A stretch of 64,000 nucleotides of DNA from Parastagonospora avenae f. sp. tritici 18332-5 (lineage: Eukaryota; Ascomycota; Dothideomycetes; Pleosporales; Phaeosphaeriaceae). The stretch spans positions 186,001-250,000 of the forward strand of contig JAFJTR010000010.1 in the NCBI GenBank assembly GCA_022559985.1, given 5' to 3'. A model generated the notes under the pieces. The model ran no database searches and was not told the DNA's origin. It saw nothing but the letters and a program-made list of their open reading frames with translations. Of this stretch, positions 11,647 to 22,421 are shown one piece after another (positions within the stretch are counted from its first letter, which is position 1; each line of letters opens with the position of its first letter). The position numbers and the translations under genes are program-made.

Positions 11647-12261
11647 ATGGCCGAGAGAATGTCTCCGCCGCCAACCGCCAGCGCTGACCTGACCACCGTA
11701 GCCCACTACATGCGATCAGACGCCACTCTAGACAACCTTATCCTGATGATTAAAGATGCATTTCCCAGCTGAGATGAAGGCATCTACTAATATGGACATC
11801 AGTTGCAGACGAGCTCCTACAATCTCCCATCACCACCCACGACGCTGCACGACGCTGCACGAATTGCAGACATCCTCTTCATCATCCGCCATGATCTCAA
11901 TCTCGACCCTCGACTGCCAAGTCATGCGCAGCGGGGCGGATACCATAATTGGGCGGCAATCGAGCGTGAGCCTCCTCTGAGACGTCCCATGACATGGGGC
12001 CAGGCTATCCTCCCGTGGCACCCGAGCGGACCGCTCGACCAGACAACTTTTAAACAAGAGCGGCTTATGTCGATCCTCTTTACCACGTCTCGCGGGGCTC
12101 AGTTGATGGTTCCGGCCTGCACGAAGTGTAGCGCCGGACGGGGCATATTCAGCGAATTCCGGGTCATGAACATGGAGGTAGACAGGAAAAAGTACTATAG
12201 CCTGGAGCTGCAAGCGTTGGAGGGTTGTGGAAACTGTATGGGGCAATGCATTGTGACCTAA
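11647..12261 (+). pseudogene. Probable degenerate gene with a DUF3716-like Cys tail
   Basis: An ATG at 11647 opens a frame (MAERMSPPPTASADL...) that stops near 11770. A plausible acceptor (TTGCAG, branch-like CTACTAAT upstream) sits at 11803-11808. After it the frame ADELLQSPITTHDAAR runs into a perfect 10-bp tandem duplication (GACGCTGCAC at 11841-11850 and 11851-11860). That duplication shifts the frame; the continuing frame IADILFIIRHDLN then stays open to the stop at 12261. The C-terminal part has CTKCSAGRG ... CGNCMGQC, resembling the fungal DUF3716 cysteine motif, but one expected cysteine is replaced (SEFRV). The frame break and lost cysteine suggest decay. Confidence 0.4.
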
Positions 12262-12466
12262 TCTCCTGATAATCAAGCATATTGAGAAGAGGTTGAATAA
12301 GCCTTGAACTTGTGGGAGAGCAATGACGGACACTTTGTGAGGGATGAGCACTTTGAGGCAAAGACAACTGCAGCTTCTACGTAGGAAAGAACGGAAAGCT
12401 ATAGACTCCATACCAGTGCAAATTTAATCAAAGTCTAGACAATTCGCATCGCAGCCACACCGACCG

Positions 12467-12928
12467 CTAGACCTTCGGTTTTCTGAAGCGGGTGCGCTTT
12501 GCAAGCGGTGAAGCACCGACGCTACCATCTGCATTCTCCCTGGGTGCGCGTCTCTTGATCTTGTTCCTGGGCTTCGGAGTTCCAGACACGTTTTTCATCT
12601 AAGATATTTTATTTGTGGATTGGCATGACAAGAGGAAGTAAAATATGCGCACTGATTCAGGCGCCTGGACGATGAACGTGATTACGGAACTGTTCTCCTT
12701 GCGCCCTGTCTTGATGGCTGCGCACAGACCGCGGTAAGCTGAGATCAAGATGATGTTGCCGACGGACTCTTTCCGCCAGTACACTCCTAGTCGTTCAACT
12801 GCAGCGGCCTGAGTAGGTGCGTTGCCAATTAATCACGGCAACAGCAGCATGTTCCCCTTGAACAGGGCAAATGACAGAAGGCCTGCGGAAACATCCTGAT
12901 CTGTGGTCGTTGCAGGAGGAGTCGTCAT
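12467..12928 (-). pseudogene. Possible small basic protein gene, broken
   Basis: On the minus strand an ATG at 12928 starts a short frame (MTTPPATTTDQDVSAGLL...) that stops near 12834. Downstream a second open stretch (VYWRKESVGNIILIS...) ends at 12599. A third, starting at ATG 12598, encodes 43 residues rich in Lys/Arg (KPRNKIKRRAPREN ... RTRFRKPKV). The arrangement recalls small fungal proteins with an N-terminal helical part and a basic, DNA-binding-like tail, but no continuous frame or clear introns link the pieces. Solo LTR B2 inserted within a few bases upstream of the ATG. Function unknown. Confidence 0.25.
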
Positions 12929-12932
12929 GAAG

Positions 12933-13117
12933 TGTCGGAGTAAGTGCAAGTAGTGCGCAAGGAATTGAGGATTGAACTGAGGTTGTATTGGGTGAAGCTA
13001 CGAACAGTAGATATACATAGGTGGCTGTAAACAGCGCTAGTGTAGAATAGGGAGTCGCCTTTCACCAAAGGTGAGGCGCGGGTTGCCCATGAGGCAAGAG
13101 ACACTCAAAACCTGACA
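12933..13117 (-). mobile_element. Solo LTR, family B, copy B2
   Basis: A 185-bp element in the orientation opposite to B1. It runs from TGTCGGAG to CCTGACA and is flanked by perfect 5-bp duplications TGAAG at 12928-12932 and 13118-13122. It shares GGAATTGAGGATTGAACTGA and the TATA-like segment followed by GTAAACAG with copy B4, and the reverse complement of the same block with B1 and B3. The duplication overlaps the ATG of the small minus-strand frame at 12928. Confidence 0.85.
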
Positions 13118-13122
13118 TGAAG

Positions 13123-14345
13123 TCAATAGCTTTTATTAGATGTGGGAGGACTGAGCAGACATGAAAGACGGAGAAGGTTGTTGTATTGAGAGAGCTACGT
13201 AGAGCGATTATGTACACAAACAAGAGGAGTAAGCAGATGACTAGTAGAGTCACGTGAGACGCAGTTCACAGTGTACCGTGAGAACCGAGGTGCCAGGCTG
13301 ACAGCTTTTACGCTAGTATGAAATGACGTTAGTGAATTGAACAGCGTGTGGATTACAACAATTTCCATGTGCTGAATTGAAAAGATTCCAGTGCAAGGTT
13401 GCCACTGGTATGATTTGGGAACGCGCCATCCTTCTTTGGTAACAATGTTGACAGGGTCGGGTAAGTTGTTAAGTACTAGGCCTCGGTTCTCTTCATAGAA
13501 TCGCTAAGCCTTGCGCATTAGGCCCCTCAATATTTCTTCTTTCCAAGCTGCCGGGACATCCGTACTTTTGCAGACCTCAGATCGCACCCATGGCGTTGTT
13601 AAGAGCCAATCTTTCGATTTGAATTCGAATCGGGCTTGTTCCCTCTTCTTCCCTCTCGCCATGTTGTCGGGGTGCGCGGTCGCGATCGACGGTCTGCTCG
13701 GAGGCGTGGGAGTGTCGTCGCGGTGCAGAATGCGGTTTGTGGTACGCGGTGTATGGTGAGGGAGGGGCAGGGGCGATGTGACGTTTTGGGCAGCGACGTC
13801 GCTGCCTTCTCTGGAGTTACACGTGACACTGCGATACCACTTACCGCAACAAGATATGGCGTCTCTGGGCTAAAAAACCCCGTTCGGTCGCCCGTCTTCG
13901 ACTCTTCTTCTTCCTTTTTGCATGACGCCCGTGACGTGTATTCAGCTACAGAACCGCTATACTAGTACCCACTTCTTCAGCTCTACAAGGATGCGGCGAA
14001 AGATTTGGCACACCGCTAATGTATCCACATCGGCACTGTGCATGATGATCGACTCCCCCGGGAATAGAGTGCGGGACACATGACCTCATGTGACGTACGT
14101 CAGGGTTGAGCAGCCACGCAACATTCTGGCAATATCAAATAGCGCGAATGCATCGTTTCCTTGTTCGTCAAGGCAGTCTGAATGTCCCTCGGGCTGGGTT
14201 TCGTCAAGAAGATTGCGCAATGGACACACTGACACGCTGGATAGTCATGGTGCTCAAGTGGACAACTTGGAAAGGTAGGTCCCTGTCTGGTGATCTTGGC
14301 GGCCGGGAGGACCTGGTCCAGCCCGGCGGCGAGGATGGAGAGTCA
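13123..14345. other. Gene-poor stretch
   Basis: About 1.2 kb without a supported gene. Several short open frames between 13.5 and 14.0 kb overlap on both strands and have no recognisable features. No further LTR copy was found here. Confidence 0.5.
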
Positions 14346-15330
14346 TCATGGCGGAGGGATGGTCACTCTCTTGTGTCCATGACTGGCGCTATTGTTCGGT
14401 GGACGCATGTATGTAACGTAGACGCTCGACAGTGTTGGCGCTATCTCCCAGGTAGTCGCAAAGCGCGTTGGTATGAAAAGGTGTCCATCAACAAAGGCTT
14501 CGAGCTGGTCTGCAACAACAACGTCACTGATTCGCAAGATCGGAGATTGTGCAAACTTGTCGTATATTGTTGTCCCGTGATTGAAATTGCGGTGCCATTG
14601 CCCGACCTTCCTCGATGGCAGCCGTAACTCACGAGAACCCAGTATGGTCACGAACAATGGTAGAGCCATACAGCGGCCATCTGGCGTGGTTATCAGGAAT
14701 GCGAAGTGCGTCGGCGGGGTGTACTTGAAGGACTTGTATGGTTCCAGTTCGCGTTCGAGTATGATTGGCACAACAGAGTTGGACTGAATAGTGTCAAAAA
14801 CTCCACCTCAAGCAGCATGACTTTATGACTTACGTTTGTTCCGTGTTGAAGGAGCGTCCTTGCCACAACAGCAAGCGCTCTCTTCTTAACTCCAGTTTGC
14901 GGGTGTATATCAACAACCTATTTGAATGATTAACTGTTCAATTTAAGGGCCGAGTCTCCCAGGTTTTTCCTGGTGGATCAGAGCTCAGATCGAACTCTGT
15001 GCGCAGATGGTATATGGCGCGTACAGCTTTAACCGCCAGATCAGAAGATGTATAATGTTGCGGTTATGAGGAGAAGCAGACCAAGTGCTGGTGTTCTGGT
15101 GCTACTTCCTCACTTATCGAGTATCTCTTACCTCAGCTGTATCATAGATACGTCATGTAAACAGACCCTGCTCTGGTCCCTTCTGGGATGGAGACGAGCA
15201 GAATAAGACAACAATACACAATACTTTGATTAGACTGCATTTTCCACACTACGATAAGATTTAAGCGGCGATTGTCGCGCGGCGTAGTGTTTTCCTACAG
15301 CGATCTTCCATGCCTGCTGGAGCTACACCT
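14346..15330 (-). pseudogene. Unknown gene interrupted by solo LTR A1
   Basis: Several minus-strand coding-like exons can be seen. About 15330-15258 reads QQAWKIAVGKHYAARQSPLK. About 15050-14945 reads SSDLAVKAVRAIYHLRTEF. About 14923-14838 reads DIHPQTGVKKRALAVVARTL and ends at a GTAAGT donor. About 14787-14640 reads IILERELEPYKSFKYTPPTH. The 50-nt intron between the last two (GTAAGT...TTCAG) joins frames cleanly. The solo LTR at 15056-15252 separates the first two, and reading across it from flank to flank keeps one open frame. The 3' part near 14640-14346 and the joint near 14940 are unclear. The protein family is not recognised. Confidence 0.4.
15056..15252 (+). mobile_element. Solo LTR, family A, copy A1
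   Basis: About 197 bp, starting TGTTGCGGTTATGAGG and ending near TTTTCCACACTAC. It is almost base-for-base the same as 27007-27212 over its length, differing by a few substitutions and a short indel near the end. The last bases of the canonical CTGCAACA end are lost, and the flanks TATAA (15051-15055) and GATAA (15253-15257) match at four of five positions. The copy is therefore slightly eroded. It lies inside a minus-strand coding-like region. Confidence 0.8.
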
Positions 15331-16115
15331 ATTCACATTTTGCATCTTGCCTACTGGATAGGCAGTTCGAAATACTGGCAGGTGGTTATGCAGGCGCCAG
15401 GATTCTCGAAAAGCTTCGTTATGCCGAGAGCAAGTCGTGCCCATGCCACGCCCCTATCTAGTGCTCGCCCTTTCCGTGCGTCGTACCTTCCTCTTTTGTA
15501 CAAATAGTGGGGGAGGGAGGGGGGGAATAAGCTCTGCGCCAAGCCAGATTAAGCTTTACAGATACCTAATCTTGTTTTGCAAGGAGGCCCTGCTGTCAGC
15601 ACAACTTTAACCTGTGACATGCAACGACTTACGGTTCATTTATATGGTATCGGCGGTACCTCTCACGCGCTAGGATACACGCGCTGCAAATAATTAGCAC
15701 AAGACATCTCCGTCATTTCGCATGACTTCATTACAGCGATAAAGATGTTTGCGCACATCGGATGGACAGCGAGGCAAGGCTAAATGGTGGGTGGAAGCCG
15801 CGCGAGGAATGCAGGCCTACTGCCACCTGGGCATCGCATGGTCGTAAATCTACAGGGATCTGACCAATTGACAGGCCCTCCCAGGTTGGAAAGCGCAGGA
15901 CAGTTGACCGAAGCGTTCGTGTAAGCGACGCTGACAGCCGTTAAGCCGAGTATTGCAACATAAATGTAACTCAGCGAGGATATTGTACGGAGGCGGGGCG
16001 GGAAGGAAATAAGGATGTCGCCACTGACTGGCGATCACGAAACAAGGACTACTTAGTGCTGGTCAACGCCTCGTTGCAAAGCACCGAAAAGCACATTCCC
16101 TCCCACCCTGCTGCA
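15331..16115. other. Intergenic region
   Basis: About 0.8 kb. A G-rich tract (GGGGGAGGGAGGGGGGG) lies near 15507-15525. No gene is supported; it should contain the sedolisin promoter. Confidence 0.5.
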
Positions 16116-18166
16116 ATGATGCACTTTTCAAGATGGCTGTTGTTGAGTCTCGCTGGCATGGTCACGAGCTCCCCTCAAAGCACGCATGAGGTTCATGAGA
16201 AGAGAAATGCAGTTCCGATGGCATGGACCAAACATTCACGAGCGCTTGGGAACGAAGTACTTCCTGTAAGGATTGGACTAAAGCAGCGCAACCTGGAGCA
16301 CTCAGACCGCTTTCTTGAGGACATTTCAGACCCGGACTCACCGAACTTTGGTAGACAGTACATCCTTTGCCAGCATCGTCAGTGTATTAATGATAATTTC
16401 AGGAAAACTTTGGACTGTGGAGATGGTTGCCAACACCTTTGCACCACACCCAGAAACATCAGAGGCAACTCTCGCCTGGCTCACAGCATCTGGGATCAAC
16501 CTTGAGCGAATCAAGCATTCGAAAGGTATGCACGGAAGTTCCGCATAACATTATGCGATTGCTAACACGAGCCGAGGACGCAATTGGCTGGAATTCTCAG
16601 CTACAGTCGGAGAAGTCGAAGAGCTTCTCCATACCGAATATCACTACTATCGTCACAAAGACTCAGGTGGTCTTCGCATTGCATGCGATGAGTATGGCTT
16701 GCCACAGCATGTTCGTGAACACGTGGATTTCATCATGCCTACAATTCAGCTCGATGGTATGCAACCAGTAGCTCAAAAATTGCCCGCAGTTCAAAATCTG
16801 GTCGACGTTGCTGCACGTATTAATGGCACATCTCAATGTTCTAAAATAATTACCATCGACTGCCTGCGCGCTATCTACAATATTCCTATCGGTAAGTATA
16901 ACAACTCTGGCAATCAGCTTGGTATAGCAGAGTGGGCCGATTATCTTTACCTTCCCGACCTGAAAATATACTTCGAAAACTTTACTTCGCCTCAGATCCC
17001 GTCAGATGTGGTTCCGGAATTCATCTCCATCGATGGCGGTAAACCTGCGAATCTTACTGTGGCCAACGAGCAGTTGGTACTTGAAAGCGCATTGGACGTC
17101 CAGACCGCCTACTCGATCATCTGGCCGCAGCAAGTCCGTTTGTACCAGAATGGTGACTCTGTCAACGTGGATTCTGTCGGTACTTTTAATATATTCCTCG
17201 ATGCTCTCGTAAGTCTAATCCTCACATCGAGATAACACTCATTCTGATATGAACCAGGACGCCTCTTACTGCACATATCAAGGAGGTAATGCGCCATATC
17301 TGGATCCTGCCTATCCAGATCCAAATCAGTACGGTTACAAGGGACCACTTCAATGTGGTGGTGCACCGTTGAGCAACGTGATATCAGTCTCGTACGGCCA
17401 AATCGAGGGAGCTCTTCCCCGCTTCTACCAAGAACGCCAGTGTCGCGAATGGATGAAATTGGGCCTGCAAGGTGTCAGCGTCATCTTCGCTACAGGAGAC
17501 TCCGGTGTTGCGAACAGATACAATGCTGGATACAATAACAGCTGTCTTAACTCTGAGTACGGCTACGTGGACACTGACGGTACACGATTTTCACCCAGTT
17601 TCCCTGCCAATTGTCCATACGTCACTTCCGTTGGTGCAACTACGTTGCTCAACTCTTCTATTTACGGTGGCGAAAAAGCTGCGGCTATGCCCAACGGAGC
17701 TCAGTCATTCTACTCGGGTGGTGGGCTTTCCAACATATTCCCACGCCCTTCGTGGCAGTCCGACGCCGTATCGAACTATCTCGAAAAGTACGCGCCAAAA
17801 TATGGCGATACGGTCTTCAACTCAAGTGGAAGAGGGTTCCCGGACGTCTCAGCAATTGGCCTTAATGTTGCGACTGTATATCTAAACAAGCTCTATGGTC
17901 TTGGGGGCACATCTGCGTCGGCGCCTATCTTTGCAAGCATTATCACCCTGCTCAACGAGGAGAGATTGGAGCAGGGCAAAGGACCAATTGGTTTTTTGAA
18001 TCCGACAATATACAAGCATCCAGAGATGTTTAACGATGTAACTGTTGGTGGTAACCCGGGTTGCGGTACAGATGGCTTCCCAGCAAGCCCGGGTTGGGAT
18101 CCAGTCACTGGTCATGGTACTCCGAAGTACGAAAAGATGCGTGACGTGTTTCTAGCACTTCCATAA
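16116..18166 (+). CDS. Sedolisin / tripeptidyl-peptidase-like S53 serine peptidase
   Basis: Four exons: 16116-16350, 16403-16525, 16577-17208 and 17258-18166 (introns 52, 51 and 49 nt), giving 632 residues. A secretion signal (MMHFSRWLLLSLAGMVTSS) is followed by the S53 activation propeptide, recognised by SDPDSPNFGKLWT and SKGRNWLEF, both rebuilt across splice junctions. The catalytic domain shows the Glu/Asp pair in ESALDVQTAY (about residues 288-292), the oxyanion Asp in FATGDSGV (about 410), and the nucleophile Ser in GGTSASAP (about 547). Near the end NPGCGTDGFPASPGWDPVTG fits the calcium site. The enzyme should be a secreted acid peptidase removing N-terminal peptides or acting as an endopeptidase. 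All key residues are present. Confidence 0.95.
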
Positions 18167-18697
18167 GCGGCTCTACTATGGGTAGAAGCAAGAGGAAACT
18201 CTTGAGGATCCAGGTTGAGATATGGAACTCTAAACAATGCTAAGTGCGCTTGAAGCTAACCGTCTCTGGCACGTCGATTCGCGCATGTCCTCTCATTGAG
18301 GTCGGCATCTTCGCGAGTCTAGATCACGGCTGATCAGTCTAGAGCGCATGTGCAATAATTGTCTTCTTGTGGTCGTAGGGCTCAGGATTGGGGGGAAAAG
18401 GGCGGAGGGAGTAGGTTAGCGCAAACAGCTAAGTTAGCGCCTGCCCCCACCACACGCAGACTGCAAATCCGATCTCAAGTAGCATCCTTCTGTCAAAGCT
18501 CCTACATCAATACTTCGCCACCGGATAACACCTGCTCGAGTGATACTGCTGGACGCTGAGCCTTTGCATCGCTAAATCGCGGGATTGTCCAATTCGACTA
18601 CAACTCTAAATGCAAATGCGGATGCTGAGCTCCAGATTCCTATCGCGCATTGAACACGATCTTACAAGTATACGAAGCGCACTACAGAATAACAGCG
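18167..18697. other. Intergenic region
   Basis: About 0.5 kb between the sedolisin stop and the HET gene. No gene or repeat was recognised. Confidence 0.55.
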
Positions 18698-20779
18698 ATG
18701 TCTCATGAAGCCTTCGTCTACCAGCCCATCACCGGCGAGGCTGGCATTCGAGTACTTGTTCTCGAGCCCGCTAAAGATTACAACGCGCAGCTGCACGTCA
18801 GCCTGCAACATGTACAGATCAGTCCATACCGTCAAGATGGGTCCAGAGCGAATCGAGAAATCTCCAGTGCAAGAAGTAGCACAGTCAGCTTTCTCGCGAC
18901 TGCGCAAGTACAATATGAGGCGATGTCCTATGCATGGGGCGATCAGCAGCCGACCGAAAGATTAACGATCAAAGGATCAACACTGCACCGATACATCATG
19001 ATCAGACCCAACGTAGACATCATGTTACGCCATCTTCGGTCTTCGACACAGCAGCGGCGTCTTTGGATAGATGCTCTTTGTATCAATCAGAACGACCTTG
19101 TGGAAAAGGGTTCGCAAGTGCGCTTTATGGAGGAGGTCTACCGCCAAGCGAAAGCCATAGTAATCTGGCTTGGAACTCCCAAAGATGCACCTGGCACGAA
19201 AGATACCACTATGCGATTCTTCCAGCAACTCGTCAAGTACGGGCCAGCTGATAGTCGGCAAGAAGAAGAGCAAGCTGCGACTTGGGCAAAACTGGAGGCC
19301 TTCCTGAGCAGGTCCTGGTTCACGCGCCGCTGGACGATTCAAGAAGCACTTTTGGCTAAGCAAGCCACGATACTGTGCGGGAGCTACATCATCAATTTCA
19401 TGGTGTTCGCCAAGAATGCCTTTTTGACCGCGCAGCGTCAACCTCATCTGACTCCATCGATATCCGGTGCACTACGAAAATTATGGATCATGTACCGCCT
19501 GCGATCCGCTCCTGTACTAGAAGTCCGGTCGGATCCATTGCGGCTGCTTGTCGATTTCTCCACGGCAGACTGTATGGATGCCCGCGATCGGATATATGCT
19601 CTGAACGCCATCAGTAACGTCAAGGTTCCAGTCTCCTACACAGAAACAGTGGAGAACGTTTACATATCGTATGCTGAAATGCATATATCGCTGGGCAACT
19701 TTGCTGTTCTTAATTGCGCCGGCGCGACGAACCTATCTGCGTCAACCATACCCTCATGGGTTCCGGACTGGCGATGTCCTCTGGTGTTCACTCCTCTTAC
19801 GACACGGCCAGTAGATAGCATGCGGAAAATTTCGGAGATCGAAGAGCTGGTCGCGCCCAGGATACAAACCGTTGATGGTCATGCGATTCTCGGGGTCGGC
19901 GGTGTCAAGGTTGGTACAGTCTTGCACATTGGAACCAAAGCACCTTATCCAGTGTGGGGACGAGAAATCCTCTCCATACTTCTGAACTGGTATCAGGTCT
20001 TCGAGACTGGCACGAAAGATCTCACGAGGCGTCAAGGAAACAAGAATACTAGCAATGGTCAGTTCGTTTCAGCCATCACACTTGGGTGTGTCACACAACG
20101 TACAACCGCACTCAGTCCAGATCATCCATGGCTTCGAGACAAACATCCTGACTTTGAGACTGAAGTTTCTTGGCTCCTGGCTCACTTAATTGCTGAGACT
20201 CGGGAAGAAAACTTGAATGCCATATTACAGCGAGGGGACGCTGGAGCGAGAGCGCAGGAGCTTGCGAGCATCGAGTCAACAGCTTCACAGGTCTCTGAGG
20301 GATTTAAGAGCACGTTAAAAAGTCTCACACTCAACACAGCGGATCGAAATGCGGATATTGACATCCAGCATGATATAGCGTTGATTTGGAGCTTCAAAGA
20401 TCCGCTGATGAAAGAAGGCTGGTATGATCGCAATCTTGAGCCAGATGAGGTCGTTGAAATTCTACGCAGAACAATCGCCGGTAGGACATGCTTCTGGAAT
20501 GACGACGGATCTTTCGGCCTCGGCCCCGCAAGTATGGAGCTTGAAGATATTGTTGTTGCCATTCCCTCGTGCCCCACACCCTACGTCCTGCGACCAGCAG
20601 TAGCGGAGACAGCGAAGTCAGAGAAGACATCGAGCAAGTGGGTAAGAAGGCTTGGAAAAACGAGCGAAAATAGTAGTGAAGATGAGTATACGTTGGTTGG
20701 GGATTGCTACATACACGACTATGCGCCGGATGACATGTTCCAAAAAGTCAAAGACATCAGCCAACTTCACATTCTTTAA
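18698..20779 (+). CDS. HET-domain (heterokaryon incompatibility) protein
   Basis: A single uninterrupted exon of 693 residues. The ATG at 18698 (MSHEAFVYQP) was preferred because the frame upstream only offers a TTG. The HET core is clear: YEAMSYAWGD at about residues 72-81, then RRLWIDALCINQND and the VYRQAKAIVIWLG strand, then FLSRSWFTRRWTIQEALLA. The domain belongs to fungal non-self recognition and programmed cell death, but most HET proteins in a genome have no proven incompatibility role. The C-terminal 450 residues contain a DCMDARDRIYALNAI segment typical of these proteins and an unassigned tail. No WD, NACHT or ankyrin repeats were seen. Confidence 0.93.
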   Translation: MSHEAFVYQPITGEAGIRVLVLEPAKDYNAQLHVSLQHVQISPYRQDGSRANREISSARSSTVSFLATAQVQYEAMSYAWGDQQPTERLTIKGSTLHRYIMIRPNVDIMLRHLRSSTQQRRLWIDALCINQNDLVEKGSQVRFMEEVYRQAKAIVIWLGTPKDAPGTKDTTMRFFQQLVKYGPADSRQEEEQAATWAKLEAFLSRSWFTRRWTIQEALLAKQATILCGSYIINFMVFAKNAFLTAQRQPHLTPSISGALRKLWIMYRLRSAPVLEVRSDPLRLLVDFSTADCMDARDRIYALNAISNVKVPVSYTETVENVYISYAEMHISLGNFAVLNCAGATNLSASTIPSWVPDWRCPLVFTPLTTRPVDSMRKISEIEELVAPRIQTVDGHAILGVGGVKVGTVLHIGTKAPYPVWGREILSILLNWYQVFETGTKDLTRRQGNKNTSNGQFVSAITLGCVTQRTTALSPDHPWLRDKHPDFETEVSWLLAHLIAETREENLNAILQRGDAGARAQELASIESTASQVSEGFKSTLKSLTLNTADRNADIDIQHDIALIWSFKDPLMKEGWYDRNLEPDEVVEILRRTIAGRTCFWNDDGSFGLGPASMELEDIVVAIPSCPTPYVLRPAVAETAKSEKTSSKWVRRLGKTSENSSEDEYTLVGDCYIHDYAPDDMFQKVKDISQLHIL

Positions 20780-20839
20780 GTACGCAAACAAACTCAGCTC
20801 TTGGCGATCGAATGATCTACGAAAACATTGAAATGAAGA

Positions 20840-22060
20840 CTACAAACACTGTACCACAGAGCTTCTTGAGTCCTTACATGTCGACATGTGATCCGCACCT
20901 GGGCATTGACACTCACCTGGGGGTTTCCAACACCAGATGCCCATCCTATCCCTGTGCTTCCGGTGTTTCGTCAAAACTATCCAGCTTTGCTTGTCTGGGC
21001 CCTCCCTCTTCGCAAAGAAGCCTCTGAGGTTCTTGGCAGCTCGTTGCTGGAAAGCTTGCCTGTACCCTGATGATTGGGGAAACCTCAACACCTTCCTCTC
21101 GGCATCCACCTTGAAACCGACCAGTGTCCGCAAATCTTCCATCGCGCCATTTTCGTCGCCTAGCTCGACGAGTTTTGCGTAAGTCCATTGTACATCCTTC
21201 GACCATTGCGTCTGTTGCAGCCACGCAAATGGGTGAGTTTCACTTCTTCTCCTGGCTTCATTGACTTCCTCCTTCGTGACAATGTTGGCAACTGCCTGGT
21301 AAACTCCCTGGAAGCATGGCTCATCGCCCGTATAAAGTGTGCCAACATAGTCTAACCCCAGGTCTGAGCGTCTATCCAGACATGCGAGAAACCACTCTGT
21401 CTTGGCGCTCAAGTTCCCCGTCAACTTGAGCTCAGCTCGACTTTGATAGTGTTTGTGCATCGCAGCAAGAAGATCACCAACGTCGTCTGTGTGGCATGCT
21501 AAGAAATTTCCGATGCGCTTGTCGTACAGCAACGGCCGGATGACTAATCCCGTCCTTGCTTTCGGGCGGCTCGAATGGGGCGCGGGTGTAATGTCCACAT
21601 AAACCTCATTGATCCCTTCGGTAGGCATGAACTTCACAACATCCGCCCAGTTTGAAACGAGTTCGTGATGCGAGTATTGTCTATCACCCGCTTCGCAATA
21701 ACACGTCCACAGTATCTTTTTTTCGAGAGCGTCGTGAAAAAGATCGATACATATGCGCTGGAGGCGTAGGCTGTAGGTGCAGCCATCGATGTTAACAGAA
21801 GGTGTTTTGGGAAGACCATATTGGTCTGGAGAATCTATGTACGGCGATGGAAGGCGGTACAATTGCTTCGGGTGGGATATGTAGTGAATCGGTGACCAGG
21901 CTTTTAGCACTTCGGCGGTATCGAGGCGCAAACTACGGCTGGTATGGAGTGGTGCGCGGATTTGGCGAGGGAGACGATTGCCAATGCCACAGGTGTCGGG
22001 GAAGTTCAAGGATATAATGCGTTGGCGGATTTCGGCGGGCAAGTCTGTGAAAGAAAGCAT
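20840..22060 (-). CDS. F-box-like hypothetical protein
   Basis: One exon of 406 residues starting at ATG 22060. The N-terminus MLSFTDLPAEIRQRIISLNF resembles an F-box start (LPxEIxxxI), as in many fungal proteins that may bind Skp1, but the rest of an F-box is not obvious. The middle (RKARTGLVIRPL-like region) is unassigned. The C-terminal 80 residues are basic and aromatic, with a last segment GIWCWKPPGECQCPGAD. The gene converges with the HET gene, 60 bp between stops. No frame break is present, unlike the two F-box-type genes further along. Confidence 0.7.
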   Translation of the reverse strand: MLSFTDLPAEIRQRIISLNFPDTCGIGNRLPRQIRAPLHTSRSLRLDTAEVLKAWSPIHYISHPKQLYRLPSPYIDSPDQYGLPKTPSVNIDGCTYSLRLQRICIDLFHDALEKKILWTCYCEAGDRQYSHHELVSNWADVVKFMPTEGINEVYVDITPAPHSSRPKARTGLVIRPLLYDKRIGNFLACHTDDVGDLLAAMHKHYQSRAELKLTGNLSAKTEWFLACLDRRSDLGLDYVGTLYTGDEPCFQGVYQAVANIVTKEEVNEARRRSETHPFAWLQQTQWSKDVQWTYAKLVELGDENGAMEDLRTLVGFKVDAERKVLRFPQSSGYRQAFQQRAAKNLRGFFAKREGPDKQSWIVLTKHRKHRDRMGIWCWKPPGECQCPGADHMSTCKDSRSSVVQCL

Positions 22061-22421
22061 GATGTGTCACAGCGTACAAAGGAGAGCTGTCAGCGTGGCG
22101 ATGTTCAAGGCATGCCAGTTCAGTCAGACGACACCAACTCATAAACATGTTCACATCACAAGGACCGGTCAGCTCAGCCTTGTTGCACCTTACTGGTTCT
22201 GGTAGATCGATGAGTGCGGCTGAACGAGGCTCCGCTGAATTAGGCAACCCGAAATTTAGTTCACATCGGAGTCACCGCCGGTCCGATACCTCGTGTTGAT
22301 TATTGTGGTCTAATATCTGGCGCGCGAGGATGTCAGTCTTTTAGTGCTACTCGTGGCCATGTAGAGAGGCTGGGTCTTGCGCAGAAACGGGCTTCATCAG
22401 ACTGTTGAGTCCTTCTTATTG
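22061..22421. other. Intergenic region
   Basis: About 360 bp without a supported gene. It includes the promoter of the F-box-like gene on the minus strand. Confidence 0.5.

Noticed and set aside
14106..14627. Plus-strand frame of 173 codons
   Set aside because: The minus strand has spliced, protein-like exons with a clean intron here; the plus frame lacks any motif.
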